NCBI GenBank assembly: GCA_002682825.1
Contig: NOKP01000018.1
Span: forward strand, 747,783 to 811,782
Source of the DNA: Neonectria sp. B-13
Lineage: Eukaryota; Ascomycota; Sordariomycetes; Hypocreales; Nectriaceae
DNA length: 64,000 bases
Direction: 5' to 3'
Part shown: one piece after another, positions 34,315-47,300 of the stretch
Numbering within the stretch: position 1 is the first letter of the stretch
How the letters are laid out: each line of letters begins with the position of its first letter
The notes under the pieces: model-generated
The model's database searches: none
What the model was told of the DNA's origin: nothing
Seen by the model: the letters and a program-made list of their open reading frames with translations, nothing else
Program-made: the position numbers and the translations under genes

Positions 34315-36782
34315 CTAGTCAGTGATCCTCCAGCCATCAAACCACTTCATGTAGCCGTACTGCTTGTGGTTGCCGGTCATGCCCCAGCAGATGGGGATGA
34401 AGTACACGTAAAGGCCAATGATGACGGTGTACAGAATGCTGTAGACGACCGCCTGGAGTGCCTTGTTGCGGTTACGCATAAACCAGTCGATCAGGAAGCC
34501 GAAGGTGAGAATGGCAAAGTACAAAGCCGGGTAGTAGTGGTGCACATAGGTGACACGCGCCATGATGACAAAGGGAAGGTAGTGGAGGAACCATCCGGCA
34601 ATAGGGTACAAAGCAGCGTAGTGGATCTGATCCATCTCATTCTGATCGAGGTCCTGGAAGCCACGCTGCCATCGGAGAATATACCAGACGACGACGAGGG
34701 CGACAACGCCAAGCGAGACGGTGGAGCCCCAGTAGACAAGGGGGTTACCGAGAAGGAAGTACTTGACGATGTCATCGCCCCATCCACACATGCGGAGACC
34801 GACGTTCAGGACGGGCCACTGCCACCACTGGGAAGCAAGGTCGTCCTGCTTGTCGGGGTCGGGAACCAGAGCGTTGTTGGACGTCATCATGGCAACGTTA
34901 AGGTGGACGAAGTCGTGGAAGAAGGGGGACTTGTAGGCACCAGCCTCGGCGGAGGGAACTAGATCGAGTCAGTTTCATGTATTTCGAGTAACAAGATGTT
35001 GTGTAGATAGGCTTGACATACGCTTGTCATTCACGTGGGCCTCAACGTTCCAGTGGGTGTAAGTGTCGCGAGGATTGTTGTCCTTGGTGCAAGTAACCTC
35101 AATCTGCTTGAAACCCCACTGAGGAAGGTTCACATTTCCGGCTCGTAGGTAGCAGCCCATGACCTCGTTCTTGAGACGGAAAGCAGTGGTGAGGGTGCGG
35201 AGCTTGCTGTGGTCGCGAGAACCTGCATCACGAATAACCTCGACCTTCCAATGGTCCTTCTCATCACCAACAGTAAGGTTACCGTAGCAAGAAACCTCCT
35301 TCTGGCCGCGGCTGATGGGGGCAGCAATATCGTGAGAGTGTAGGTTGCGGCCGGTCTGAGCATGAAGGAGACGGATGGTGGAATCGTGGCCAATGTATCG
35401 AAGCTCCTCGTCCTCGGGGGTATAAGGAGTGTCTCGGCGGTTGGGGTAGAAGAACCAGTCGTTGTTAGTGTCCTTGTGGTGATAGCAGGTGATCTGCTGC
35501 TGCTTGGAACCTTCGGGGTAGGTCTGAACGTGGGAGTGGAGAAGTCCACCACCATATCCCATGTTCTTGATAGTCGCGCGGGAGCCGTACACAATCTCCA
35601 GAGGGCTATCCTTTCCGACGTTGGTACCCTTCAGGTTGGCCTGGAACAAAGAGCTCATCTGAGCATCGCCGGGGCCACTCTTGTCGAGGATAGCAAAGTG
35701 CAGGGCAAAGGAGAGAAGGTAGATGAGGAAGGGGATGACGATAAGACCAACGACTCGGGTAATGACATGGGCACCAAGAGATGTCTATGATCCGTCAGCT
35801 GCTTGCGAGGTGTACCACACAGAAAAATACTACTTACAACAGGCATCTTGGTGTCACCGAACTTGTGCCAGAGATCCTCAATGGTGTACAGACCAACCAA
35901 GGCAGTCACAAAGAGACCAACAAGTTTGACACTGCAGACACAGCCAATGCTGACACCAGTCATGAAGAGCCAGAAGAACCACTCGGGCTCAAAGCTGCTG
36001 TGGCGCTGGTTGTGGAACTTGGCCCAGCAAAAGACGGTGGCGACAGTGCCGCAGAGGAGCATAGAATCGAGGAGGATGAAGCGGCTGATTGTCGTGTACG
36101 AGTTGTCGCAGAGGACCATAAGGGCGACGAGCCAGACGGCGGGACGTCGCAGCTTGAGCTCTCGAGCAGTGAAGTAAGCCAGGGGGATGCAGGCGATGCC
36201 GAAAGCGGCATTGAAGGCACGCATAAAGGTATAGTCGACATCTTCGGGGTATTTTTCGCCAGACTTGAACTCGAACGATCCGTTGTAGCCAGCGAGAACT
36301 CCAGAGAGACCAACGAGCATCTTGCCGAGGGGAGGGTGAACGTCGAAGTAGTATTCATGCTTGATGTAGTAGCTTCCGAACTTGCCGAAACTGCACGACA
36401 CAGGTTAGTGATGCTGCTTGAGCGAACGGGGTAATGGAGAGGGTGGAACATACTGAGCCTCATCCCAGGTGACGATGTTGCTGATGCCAATCTTGTATAG
36501 TCGGGTGAAAATGGCCAGAGCTGTGAAGATCAGAGGGGCAATGACGACCTCCCACTCGTCGAGAACATTGAGAAAAGACTTCTCCTAGAGACTCAGTCAG
36601 TACACAGGATGCTCAATCCCTGGAATTGCAGAGCACCGCACCTTCTGGACCAGCTTCTTGTTGTCCTCAGGCTGGGCAGCCTGAGGCTGTGAAATGGCTT
36701 GCGACGCAGCGACGGGACGCTTTCTGAGACCATCGCCCACGTCCGCGCCAGAGGCGACGGCGGCGGCCTTGTCGGCAGCCAT
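34315..36782 (-). CDS. Protein O-mannosyltransferase, PMT2 type
   Basis: Five exons, 36782-36642, 36584-36454, 36390-35838, 35784-35022 and 34958-34315, give 743 residues; introns are 53-63 bases. The enzyme transfers mannose from dolichyl phosphate mannose to Ser/Thr of secretory proteins in the ER membrane, usually as a Pmt1-Pmt2 heterodimer. The first luminal loop shows [19 protein letters not shown] then [10 protein letters not shown], with the acidic pair D88-E89 needed for catalysis; the His after DEA is created by splicing at the second intron. GYNGSFEF and [10 protein letters not shown] match Pmt2. A luminal MIR region spans about 318-500 ([32 protein letters not shown] are MIR-type repeats). 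The C-terminal third is hydrophobic and ends in a short polar tail. This gene is usually essential or important for wall integrity. Confidence 0.96.
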
Positions 36783-37861
36783 GTTGCGATCAATCAGAGG
36801 GATGTGATGGCGACGTAAGAGACGATGCGAGGAGGGCGGATGCGGAAGTGAAAGGGGCTCGATCAAAGTCGGCGAAAGGGAGCCTCAGACAGGAGAAAAA
36901 GACCGGACGAGCTGTCAGACTCAAGAGGCAAAAGGGGCGACAGTAGGAAGGCCGTCGTCAATGCGAATACCGAGGCGAAGAAGCCAGGACCTGAATCGAA
37001 ATCGCAGGTTGGAGAAGAAGAAGGAGAGGAAGAAGAAAGACCCGAGACCGAGACCAGAGTGGTCGAGAAAGAATTGGAGGCGTGGTGGTTCTGAGAATTA
37101 CGGCACGACACGACACGGCACCACGTCCCCTGAAATGCCACATATGCTTCACTGGGCTGCCGGTGCACTAACAGCCTTGACACTGTCTAACAGTAAGACC
37201 GGGCCAAGGCTGCCCCAAGCCCCCGTTCCGTGGCCCGCAACACAGGGAAAAGCCCACGAGTGGCGTCCAATCGATGGGTTCTGGGCCAGTCGAAACAATC
37301 GAAACCCTCCGCCCGCCGTCAGCTCTGCCTCCCGCTACCTGCCTACGGTCTAGGGAGCTGCGAGCGCCAAGGGGTGCGAGGCGCTAGCCGCATCTCCACT
37401 AAGCATCAGTGGATCCCCAGTCTTCAGCCCGTCGGTAAGCCTCCTCCTAACACCCCTCTAACTGCCTACACAGCTTTGAAGGTTCAGGGCGCTTTCCAGC
37501 ATGCGGGCAGTTTGTACCAAACACACACCCTAGCAGCACTCCAGATCGCCCTTCCCGCCGGAACCACGGTGGCACCACCAACTGGAAATTGGAATCCCCT
37601 GTCCATGATCGCTACGAACATCCAACACCGGTTCGAACTTGTCGGGACGGAGAGATGCTTTCTCTCAGGTTCTCTGTGAGCCAGTCCATCTGCTCTCTCC
37701 CAAAGATTCTTCTTTGTTCGGTCAGGGCTGCGTAGGAATCACATGTAAATTAACCAATAAAAGGGGTCTGCCGATGTTTAGTCCGCCATGATAATTATAG
37801 CCACCCTTGTCCAGCCGCTCGGGCAGAAACACTCGCCGATGTACTCGTCATGTTTCGGCCT
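36783..37861. other. Upstream region of PMT2
   Basis: About 1.1 kb between the PMT2 start and the stop of the cupin gene (both minus strand). Purine-rich on this strand at 36890-37080, so a pyrimidine-rich PMT2 leader. No gene recognised. Confidence 0.6.
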
Positions 37862-38546
37862 TCAGCCTGTAGGGGTATATTCGCTGTATGTTCCCTTCAA
37901 TCCCGCAAAGAACCCAACTATCGCAGCCATCTTCAACACTCCATGCGTCACTGTTCTTCGAACTGCCAACTGCGCCCGTATTCCCAAAAATCCAGGTCCT
38001 GACCAGAACAGAGGATAGTTGTCGTGCGCTTGCATCACCACAAAGAGTGAGACCAGCAAGACAATGCCACCCCACAATCCGTCTTCCCGGTCCTTGATGC
38101 AGCTAATGACATTTCGAAAGAAAATTGTCTTGTCTCCGTCATTCGGGTCAGTCCATTCCGTCACCCGCAGGTCGATATCACGGGACGTCGCTCCCTCCTT
38201 CGTGTCGTCGGCCCGGCCGTATTGATGGATTGTGAATCTTGGAATGGTGATAACACCATCTTCGGGACCAAACACAGCAGTCTTGTCTCCAACTGTGATG
38301 AGAGCATGGCCTTGCACTACCTGCAGATATTCTAGGAGGCGTGAGCATTCCCGAAAAGAAAAACGGCCGTGAACCATTGGAAGGCTTACCAGTCTTGTCT
38401 TCATGCCAGTGAAGACCAGTTCTTGTGGTCGTCTTGATGCGAAAGACGACGGTAGATGTTGGTTTACTCGCCCGACGATCGGCAAACTCGACACCTCCTT
38501 CATCGAGGAATAGCGACGTCTCATTTCGAGTAATTGATCGTGGCAT
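37862..38546 (-). CDS. Small cupin-domain protein with hydrophobic C-terminal segments
   Basis: Exons 38546-38390 and 38331-37862 give 208 residues; the intron is 57 bases. A single cupin barrel covers about residues 20-135: HWHEDKTEYLQVVQGHALI carries the first cupin motif (two His and a Glu as metal ligands, completed at the splice junction), and IPRFTIHQYGRA the second with another His. After the barrel there is GLWGGIVLLVSLFVVM, then a second hydrophobic piece (VLKMAAIVGFFAGL), so the protein may be membrane-anchored. Such proteins are common in filamentous fungi but their reaction is rarely known. It lies alone, not in a visible metabolite cluster. Confidence 0.85.
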
Positions 38547-39767
38547 GGTGAATGTTTACATCTTTTCGCTCATCTTGACGGCAAGCCTTGATTTATGAGG
38601 TTGAGAAGTCGCCGACATTGGCCCGACTCCGAGGAGTGCTCGGCCACATAACACTGAATAAGTCGGAGAATGAACATCCAAGACTAGAGTATTGACTAGC
38701 CGAAACTCCGAAAGCCGATGCTCTCATTGTTGTCTCCAAATCAACGCCACATGGTTCTGTCTCAAATCGTCAACATGTGACCCACTCTGCGTGTGTTTCG
38801 TAGTTGGACAACTTGGGTTGAGAAGTAGAACGACGAATTCTGCAGAACAGATATCTCTGTGAGCTTATCTCATTGGTATGTTCTCCGTGGTCTTCACCTC
38901 TCCAATTTTATAAATCACCTACAGTGGACATTGATCACAGTATGTTCGTTTCTGACATAAATGTCCGACTTCCAACGTTACATACATAGTACGGGGTCCG
39001 TCCTGGGTATAGATACACCATTCTGTTTCTGGCCAAACGTCTTCCTCATGATTCATATCAATTATGCCAATAGCTATCCACACTCAATTAGCGGAATTAT
39101 TCCATGGCTCATCCCAATAGTATATCATCGTGGCATGAGCCATCAGATCAAACAGCTCCAGCCACACGTGGCACTCCCAAGCCCCTCAACTCAAGACACC
39201 AGCCACGCCCGAGATCGCCTTGGCACTTGCTCTCTGTCCTGTCGCTCTGGCTCTACTAAAGCCGTAAACCCGCAGAAACGCAATGCACAGCTGACTGCCG
39301 AACCCAGTGAACCCAGTGAACCCAGTTGGACTTGGGCCGTGGCCTGTTAGACGCCTGCTAAGATCCGAGTGCCCCACGCCCTCTTCCAGAAAGGGTTTCC
39401 AGCAGTCGGCCGCCATCAATCACATGCTGAAAGCAGCCCGCTTGGACTCCGCTACGAGCGGAAACTACACCGTACTCGTACAGAGTACAATGTCGCTGGC
39501 TGTAGCACCTTATGTCATCCGTCCGATCTCGTGGCCACCCACTCCCGGCGACTCAGACACTCTAGACTCTCGTCATCCCGCCCTCATGCTCTCGTGAGGC
39601 GTCGAGTTTAGTTTTGTCAATCCCCTCATTTCCCTCTCGCCTCTCTCCCGACGCCTCTCGCATCCTCTCCCGTTTGCCCTATCTCACAAGATTTCGATCA
39701 CAGCTCTACACCGTGTGTTGCCTGTGTGTCCCTCACGCCTACGGCCCTTGCCACCCTCAGGGCGCCA
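38547..39767. other. Divergent promoter region, cupin / CHY-RING genes
   Basis: About 1.2 kb between divergent starts. AT-rich in 38860-39140; the 170 bases before 39768 are C/T-rich leader. AACCCAGTG occurs twice in tandem (plus a partial copy) at about 39300-39325. No gene recognised. Confidence 0.6.
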
Positions 39768-41667
39768 ATGTCGTCCCTTGTCTCCGACTTCATCATCAAT
39801 CCCGTCTTGAGACAAGCCCGCCGATTCTCCGAAATATCCCGTTCCACTTTCGGTGGCGATGGAGATAAGCCCTCCGAACTCGCAAACGCAGTGAGCAACT
39901 CCGGCCACATCGAAACCCCCCTTCCCCATTCCGCGGTCTTGGTCGACTCCCCCCTCACTCGATCCCCCAGCGCCTCGACCCAGACCACAGTCGAAGAGCC
40001 CGAACCGAGTGCCGTCATGGCTGAGGCAACGCCTTCACGCGACCATATCAGCATTGCTATGAGCCCGAGCAACTCCCGCAGGATTCCCGAGGACGATGGC
40101 ATGAAGGAGTTGAGGACCAGGATCCATGGCATCAACGCACGTGATATTTCCCCTGTGGAGAAGGCGAGGTTGATACACGAGACTCTCTTGGAAGGATACC
40201 GCGCCTCAAGGACTGTCTTGCAAGTGGCCAAGGCCCCGGAAAGCAACGAGCATTTGGAGTCGCTGCTGGCTCAATCTCCAACGTCGCGGCCGTTAAAGTT
40301 CTGGCAGAATGAGGCTACCAGCGCGGATAGGTTCGTCCTTAGCCATGAGGACATCAGGCCCACGTTCGTTCCGGTAAAGCAGCCCAAGAACCACGGGAGT
40401 GAAACCCCCGTGGTGCCCCCCGAGGTGGTATCCGAAATGGACCAGCCCTTGGGGTGCCAGCACTATGAGCGGAACGTCAAGCTTCAATGCTTCACTTGCA
40501 AGAAGTGGTACACATGTCGGTTCTGTCACGATGCGAATGAGGACCACAATCTTGTTCGCAGAGAAACAAAAAACATGCTCTGCATGATCTGCGCCACTCC
40601 CCAGAAAGCCTCTCACGCCTGTGTTGCCTGTGGCGAGATTGCGGCCCACTACTATTGTAATATCTGCAAGCTCTGGGAGAACCGCCAGAACAGATCCATC
40701 TATCATTGCAACGATTGTGGCATTTGTCGACGAGGCATGGGTCTTGGCAAAGACTTCTTCCACTGCAAGGTAAGACGGGTGTAGCATATTAGACGAGGGG
40801 GTCGGATCGCTAACCAGGATGCAGATATGTCGTGCATGTATTTCGACTTCTATCGAAAGCTCTCACAAGTGTATCGAGCGATCCACAGATTGCGACTGTC
40901 CCATTTGTGGAGAGTACATGTTCACGTCACCGCGACCTGTCGTGTTCATGCCGTGCGGCCACAGCATCCACAAGAGGTGCTATGACCAGCACATGAAGGT
41001 GTCCTACAAGTGCCCAATTTGCAACAAAAGCCTTACGAACATGGAGAGTCAGTTCCGAAACCTAGATGCGGCTATTCAGAGCCAGCCGATGCCGCCAGAG
41101 TTTAGTGACACGACAGCAGTCATTCTGTGCAATGACTGCTCAGGAAAAAGCACAGTCCGCTACCACTGGCTAGGCCTGAAGTGCTCGATATGCCGGTCAT
41201 ATAATACCGTGGAAATAAATATCAACGCGGGTGATCGTGCACAGGCGCAGCCGTCCATGACGGAGGAGGGAGAGCCATTAGTTGATACGAGAGAGCAACA
41301 AGCGAGAGAAGCGCCCCGTGAGATTCCCTCGTCTGCATCGGGAAACAGGCTCGCCCCTATGGCTACGAACAGAAGAAGACATTCCTCACACCAAGTCGAG
41401 TCCGAATATCGCGCACCGGATAGGGTTGCGCGGTCGGTATCTCCTCCCAATATGGGCTTTGGTTCTATCATGGCCCATCTACCTCCGGATGGTGAGTCGG
41501 ACAATGATATTTTAAGGCTTTGGAGAGGCCATGGAGAAGATTCCGAGGCATCAAGCAGCGGCGATGACAGTGAATCGGACGAGGGCAGTGATAGTCGCTC
41601 TGACGACGAAGAGGAGGATGAAGATGAGGACGACGACAACGAAATTGTCCTTATTGGGCATCGATGA
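39768..41667 (+). CDS. CHY and RING zinc-finger E3 ubiquitin ligase (RCHY1/Pirh2-like)
   Basis: Exons 39768-40769 and 40825-41667 give 614 residues; the intron (55 bases) has a CTAAC branch. Domains in order: a Ser/Pro-rich N-terminal region, a CHY zinc finger from Cys230 (GCQHYERNVKLQCFTCKKWY), a CTCHY-type finger (CNICKLWENRQNRSIYHCND, residues about 300-345), a RING-H2 at about 359-405 (CPICGEYMF ... MPCGHSIHKRCY ... YKCPICNKS), and a C-terminal zinc ribbon (CNDCSGKS ... LKCSICRSYNT). This order is diagnostic for Pirh2-type ligases. The tail is disordered and ends in a run of Asp/Glu. Substrates in fungi are unknown. The ATG at 39768 is the first in frame; 14 open codons precede it without ATG. 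Confidence 0.94.
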
Positions 41668-42090
41668 GCAATATGAGCTTGTTGATCTACCCATGAACAA
41701 AAAATGGCACGGGAACCCAATATCATACTTGTTTTGGGGAGGGACTCATTCTGCAAGGTGTTGGAAGGGTCTCGAATTCGACGGGGTTATTAGTTCGGTT
41801 TGCTTATTTTACCTCCATAGGACCCGGTGAGTTCTGGCATCTTTTACATGAAGGTCAATGGCGTAGCTCTATGTGTGACAGGCTACTCGGGTCATGGGGA
41901 AGGGAGTTTTCGGTGTGATGGGAAATTTTTTGATGTTGGATATTCGAAAACGGTACAAAAGTGATGGGTCTCCTCTCAAACAAGGGCATGGTATATAAAT
42001 GCGATACTCCTGTAAACTCCAGGTTCCCATAGTTAGTTTATGGTAACAATTCCCGTAACTTTCGTTGTGCTTCCAGCATCCTGGCTAGCA
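41668..42090. other. Convergent 3' region
   Basis: About 420 bases between the stop codons of the CHY-RING gene and MZT1. Contains the 3' UTRs; nothing else seen. Confidence 0.65.
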
Positions 42091-42500
42091 TCACCGTCGT
42101 CTCGCAGCAGCGGCAGCATTATGCTCCACCTCTTGACCCTGCTTTCTCAGCTCCTTGATGACTTGCTAATGAGGCGCGAAAGCAATGACCAGTTAGCCAG
42201 AACATCCCAACCTCCCAAAGAAAAGAGAAGAAACCAGGGGGTAGATGAACAGCCATGGAGAAAGAGAACTCACCGCCAGGGCTTCGGGATTGACGCCGCG
42301 CTCAATCATTGAGATGCAGATAGACAAGGTACGGCGGTCGAGCTGGCAGTTCTAGAAAGGGCGGGTTAGGTACGCGTGTGGGGACGGCACGGCACCGGCA
42401 CGGATGCGCAGGGAAGGAAGGAACGGACGAGAATAGTAGAGATCTCGTGGAGGATGTCCACGGCCTGCTGCGCGGCGGCGTGCTTGTCGGGCTCGGGCAT
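42091..42500 (-). CDS. Mitotic-spindle organizing protein 1 (MOZART1 homolog)
   Basis: Three tiny exons, 42500-42429, 42351-42274 and 42165-42091, give 74 residues, matching the 70-80 residue family. The joined protein reads [17 protein letters not shown], then [20 protein letters not shown] and [14 protein letters not shown], a near-complete match to MZT1. MZT1 binds the gamma-tubulin complex and recruits it to the spindle pole body. Introns are 77 and 108 bases; all junctions are in phase 0. The ATG sits in a good GCCGCCATGC context. No single exon is longer than 26 codons, so simple frame searches miss the gene. It is followed upstream by SPC25, another mitotic gene, on the same strand. 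Confidence 0.92.
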
Positions 42501-43028
42501 GGCGGCGAGCTGGGGGTTGTGCTTCAGCGGATTGTGGGAGGTGAAGGTGAGAGTGGATGTGGGTTTGGTCAGGGAAGTGGAGGTGGGGTTGGGGGAATGG
42601 TTGTGGTGGGGGAGACGCGGTTAGCAAACGCGTTGATTGAATGAGCGCCTCCACGGCTATCACTGACTATTCACAGGTCACACTAACCAGGAAGTTAACA
42701 AGCCTATTTATACCGACATTAACAGACTAAGCTATAGGTTAGTATTATACTAAATGAGAAGCAGAAGTGACTCCAATGGAGACTACCCAGCGCAAGTCCC
42801 CTAATCGAGGTGCACGTATGCAGGCGAGTAGTAATGATGTATGCGAGCAGCGAATTCAACAAAAACAAACTGTTCGTGCTTCTACTCACCATGTGACTTA
42901 GCATGGGCAACAATTGAATCGACTGGAGAGTGGTGATATCACCATTACTGGCTCATCGAGGCGACGCAAGTGTGCGGATTATGACGTGGTATCAAGAGAA
43001 AATCGTTACGAAGTACAAGCTCCCTAAA
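42501..43028. other. Upstream region of MZT1
   Basis: About 530 bases between the MZT1 start and SPC25 stop. AT-rich at 42690-42760. Holds the MZT1 promoter and SPC25 3' UTR; no other gene seen. Confidence 0.6.
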
Positions 43029-43861
43029 TCAAGACTTCATTGCCTCCACGAATAACTCCCGCATTCCCTTCAGGAGCACCACCAGCTCTCTTGACTCGTT
43101 CACCCGATCCAGAACCCGCTCCACCTTCTCCCTCTCCAGCTTCGGCCGACAGTGCTTAACGTCGTAGTCTCGCGAACTGGTTACGAGTTCGAACCACGCC
43201 TCCCGCTCCCAGTCCTTCTCATCAATATGGGTGTAGACGAATTTGAGCCGGTCGTCGTGGCCCGCGCCCTCGATCTTCAGGCATAGATTCGTGATCCAGA
43301 AGTCCAGCTCTGGCACGTTGAATCGCGATTGCGCTTCCTGCTGTTGCACGTGCGACCGCTGCGATGCCAGTCGCGCGTCGATTTCGGCCTGTGTCTGGGC
43401 GATTTGCGCCTTGAGGGCGTCGCGCTTTGCAATGTGGTTGTCGCGCTGCGTGGCAAAGGAGTTGATGGCGGCCTCCATCTCTCGCGTCTCGGCTTCCTCC
43501 TTCTCAATATTCTGCTGATGAGTTGATGTTTTGATGTGGATAAATTCGATGTCCCTCTTCTTCATCCGTTGATCCTCTGGAAAACAATCGTCAGCTTGCT
43601 GTAGTTTCATAATCAATACAAGGGCCGCCAACCTTGAAGCTCGGCAACATTCATGCGGAACTGGTTGCGTTCTTCCAGAACGCGCTTCCGGCCATGCTCG
43701 ATAAATGTGTCGAACTTGGCGGTAAACTTGGCCATGCGATCGCGCAGGTCATCGAAGCCAAAGTTGATGTTGGGCAGGGTGTCGGCGGCAGAGGGGCCAG
43801 CAGGCACCATGGTCTGGCGACTGAGGCTTGCAGAAAGCGAGGGCTCGAAAGCGGTGGCCAT
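43029..43861 (-). CDS. Kinetochore protein Spc25
   Basis: Exons 43861-43633 and 43576-43029 give 258 residues; the intron is 56 bases with a CTGAC branch. Spc25 pairs with Spc24 in the Ndc80 complex, which couples kinetochores to spindle microtubules. Residues about 30-160 form a long heptad-rich coiled coil (RMAKFTAKFDTFIEHGRKRV, then EKEEAETREMEAAINSF). The C-terminal RWD-like globular part starts near FNVPELDFWITNLCLKIEG and includes LKFVYTHIDEKDWEREAWFE, the conserved block of the Spc25 domain. It is divergent from RRN6 across 470 bases. Confidence 0.93.
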
Positions 43862-44331
43862 TTTTGCTTGATGGCAGGGCTACGGTGCGATGTTGACGAT
43901 TGCGATCGAGTAGTGGTGCAATTAAGGTACGCTTCGAGATGTTTTCGCATGGTGTTGGTGGTATGCGCTTTGTTGTATTTACACATGACGGACACGTTGC
44001 TCGGCCGACCCACTAGGTGTGGCGCATGCACTAATGCGCGATGCACCGCCACGTGGGGTCGTCCCGAAGGAGCTTCACGTTCAAGCAAAGCCAAATGCGA
44101 CGCGACAACTCAACCTACCTCACTCAACCTACCTCAATCAACTCTGCCGGTGCCTTGGCTTTTTGGATTCGCTCCATCACACTCACTCGATACAACTAGA
44201 ATGCCAGCCTAGAGTCAGCTCTTTTCTTCTCTCCGTTTTGAGACCCTTCACTCTCTTCCCAGGTCGCCTCGCGATGAAGAAAAGAATCTTGATCAAACTT
44301 TTGTCACATTGGAAATCATTACTCGGCCCAA
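43862..44331. promoter_or_regulatory. Bidirectional promoter, SPC25 / RRN6
   Basis: 470 bases between two divergent starts. The sequence CAACCTACCTCA is nearly duplicated at about 44108-44135. No specific factor site is claimed. Confidence 0.6.
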
Positions 44332-47300
44332 ATGGCTGAAACCCGGCGACTCGCGGACTTGACCCATGGTCACATAGGTCGCATAACGTATCTTCCCTCG
44401 GGGGATGCGAGATCGCAACCTGGAATTCTTCACACCAGCCGCATCACATCCAACGGTGAGTTAACACCTACCTAAACTTAGCGCACGACAACCACTAAGA
44501 CCGTTTCTCAGCACCACACCTCAAGGTTATAGGCTCTTCAGCTGAGCTATATCCTCCATCGAGAAGTCCAGTTCCTGAAATATCTTCAAATTTGTGGCAG
44601 GCACGCCGGACTCAGAGGCGATGGCTTCTCCAGGCTCACCCAGAGGCTTTCATGGGCAATTCTGAGCTCCGAGGTCTTTTGGAAGAAAACATGACGCGCT
44701 TCCAGAAAGTTGAGGGCGAGGTCAACGACAAGCCACTGCTTGCTATTGGGCAAATGACCAACCTTCGAACTCCGACCCGGATTACTGGCGCTCCGATGCT
44801 GGCGGTGGCGGCAGGCGAATCTGGTGAGCTTCTACGACTAGCTTGGATCGATGAGTCGAAATGGCAGTGGGGACAGAGCAAGGACGTGGCTTTGAACCTA
44901 TCTGTGATTGACCCGGACGATCTTGAGGAGGAAGCGGTTTGGGCCAGTGATGGCCTCACCATCTCACAAATCAAGTTTGCAACGAGTCTCACCAGGTACG
45001 ACGTTGTGCGCTGGCTTGTGGTACAGAAGCAGACATCAACAACGATTCTTGAGCCAGAGTACCACAGGGTTCCTGTATCTCAAACGGAGTCCACCGACCT
45101 GAGTGTCCAGCAACGGCCGTCTCGAATTGACCCAAACCCGCTATTGACCCTGTCTCACAAGCAAACCGGCGGCAATGCTCACACAGATGTTGCTTTCAAC
45201 CCAGGCTCCAAAGGACAGCCACCACAGTTGGGTATCATGGATGAGTGTGGGTACTGGAGTGTCTGGAACGTGTTAGGGACCAACACCTTGGTCAAGAATA
45301 CATTGCGGCTCTCAATCGACAAATGTGGGCATATGCAGGAAGGGTTCTTGGATGAAATACCCACCATGCCAGCATTTCCGGCTGAAAAGCACGGTCTTTT
45401 ATTCGTGGGAGCTGGTGAAATAGACAGCTTTTGGAACGATCCATCTCAGGATTCTGGGGAAGCGGGCGGTTCTGCAACCCGATCACAACACGTTTTGCTC
45501 TGGAATCGCGAGAGTTTTGAAGTTGTGGACTTGGTGTCGAGAATGGCGCTCCCAAGATTGCCGAACTTCACCAAGGCCAAGGCAAAACCAGACTGGATTG
45601 TTGACATTCGAGTTAGCCCAGTCAACCAAAACCATGTCTTCGTCTTATCGACGCAATATCTTTACTGGATTGATTTGTTCTCATCCAGTCAAGAAGAAGG
45701 GGCGTCGCCAAAGCCATCAGTCATGGTTGCCTGCCCTCACCTAATCGACGAGGAGGGCCTGAGAATGACGGCATGCCGAGCCTCGGAGGAGGGAGACCAA
45801 AATGGCTCTATGGTGTTCACTTACTCTCCGAAACATAGCCAGATGCACGCTTATTGGTTTGGAAATTCTGCAGAGCAGAACATTCCACAGTGGCATCGCC
45901 AAGTATTTACCTTACCCCACGATAACGACGCTACGCATATTGCCCCTGAGATTCAGTCTCTCGAAATTCGTCCTGCCAATCTCGTTCCACTGGGAGGTCC
46001 GGCCAATGGCTTAGGCTCAAAATACCTCCGAAATGGGATTCGGTTCTACCAGGGAAGTGTCCTCGGTAAAGATCTGAGCGTTCGATATTGCATCTTCGCT
46101 TCTGTCCTGGATCAAAGTATAGATATAAGCCTTCCGACAACTCGGATTGGGCGATCAAAATCGGATCAAGCCCAGCGGTGGAAGAGAAAGAGAAGAGACT
46201 TTCTCCGTCACATGGGAAATACGTTTGTGCTCCCAGATGGCATGGCTGAGGCCGATTTGGAGTTTCTTGTGCAACCAAACCCTCTTCTAAGGGCGTCTTT
46301 GGGCTTTGGAAACTCGCGGGCTTCGTTAAGTAACCGTCCGATTCGGCTGAAGCTTGATACCCTCTGCCAGGCAGTCCAAGGCTCTATTTCGAGATCTGCG
46401 ACGGACCCCCAACGTGATATCTCTTCGGCGCTACTTTCTGCTGTTCATGAAACCATTGAAAATGGCTTGGCTGCTGGGCGACTTCCGCTCACGACATGGT
46501 ATGTTGACTCCAGGTTCCCAACAATCCCCCTTTGCTCATCGTTATACAGGAAAGAAATCGAAGCAGAACTGGGACCATTGGAGAAAGGTGTGGGTGATGA
46601 CGCCGCGCAACATGATATGCTCGACTTGTTCCTTAAAGACGATGGAGAGACAGTTGTGACGCAACTTGGAAGACACTCTCCCAACGAGTCCTCGGGATCG
46701 CTCATCAGCTTGTCCCAGCTCACCCGCTCCTTCTCGGAGCTCTGGCTCGAACCACTTGAGGGGAGGATTTCAGAGGACGGTGGGGAAGCAAGACGAGGCT
46801 GGGTGGCGGACCTAGCCAGGGAGACTTTTCTTGCTACTTCTGGTGTCATGGTTCAAGACATCAAGCTGCTGGGCTTTGGAAGTAACGATAATGCTCTGGA
46901 TGGTTCTCAGAATCGGCCGGGCTCGGTCCCCATCAAGTCATCTCAGTCAGTTGGCTCTGGGATTCCATCATCGCCCATCAGTACCACCTCGGTCAACGCC
47001 GACGATACAGCGATTCGACGGCTACAGCTGCTGGCGCCGTCGTTACTTCCCGATAAGATGGCTTCCGCAAAGTCGTCAAGCGTTCTCTCATACTGGCCCA
47101 CGGAGCGCGGAGTCAGTACGGAAGACTACGTATCCAGCGTCGCGGTGGCGAGTGACAGACAGTTCGATGCAGCACGACAGCGACTACAAAAGATCGAGAG
47201 CAGACGCAAGGCTCATGCAGAGAAGTACAAGCTCCCGGCTTTCATGAGGCAGGGCGTATCGCAGGTCAGCCGTCGGAAAGCTGAGGCGCCGGACCTGCCA

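Noticed and set aside
37862..41667. Secondary metabolite cluster around the cupin gene
   Set aside because: Neighbours are PMT2 and a CHY-RING ligase. There is no polyketide synthase, peptide synthetase, terpene cyclase or P450 nearby.
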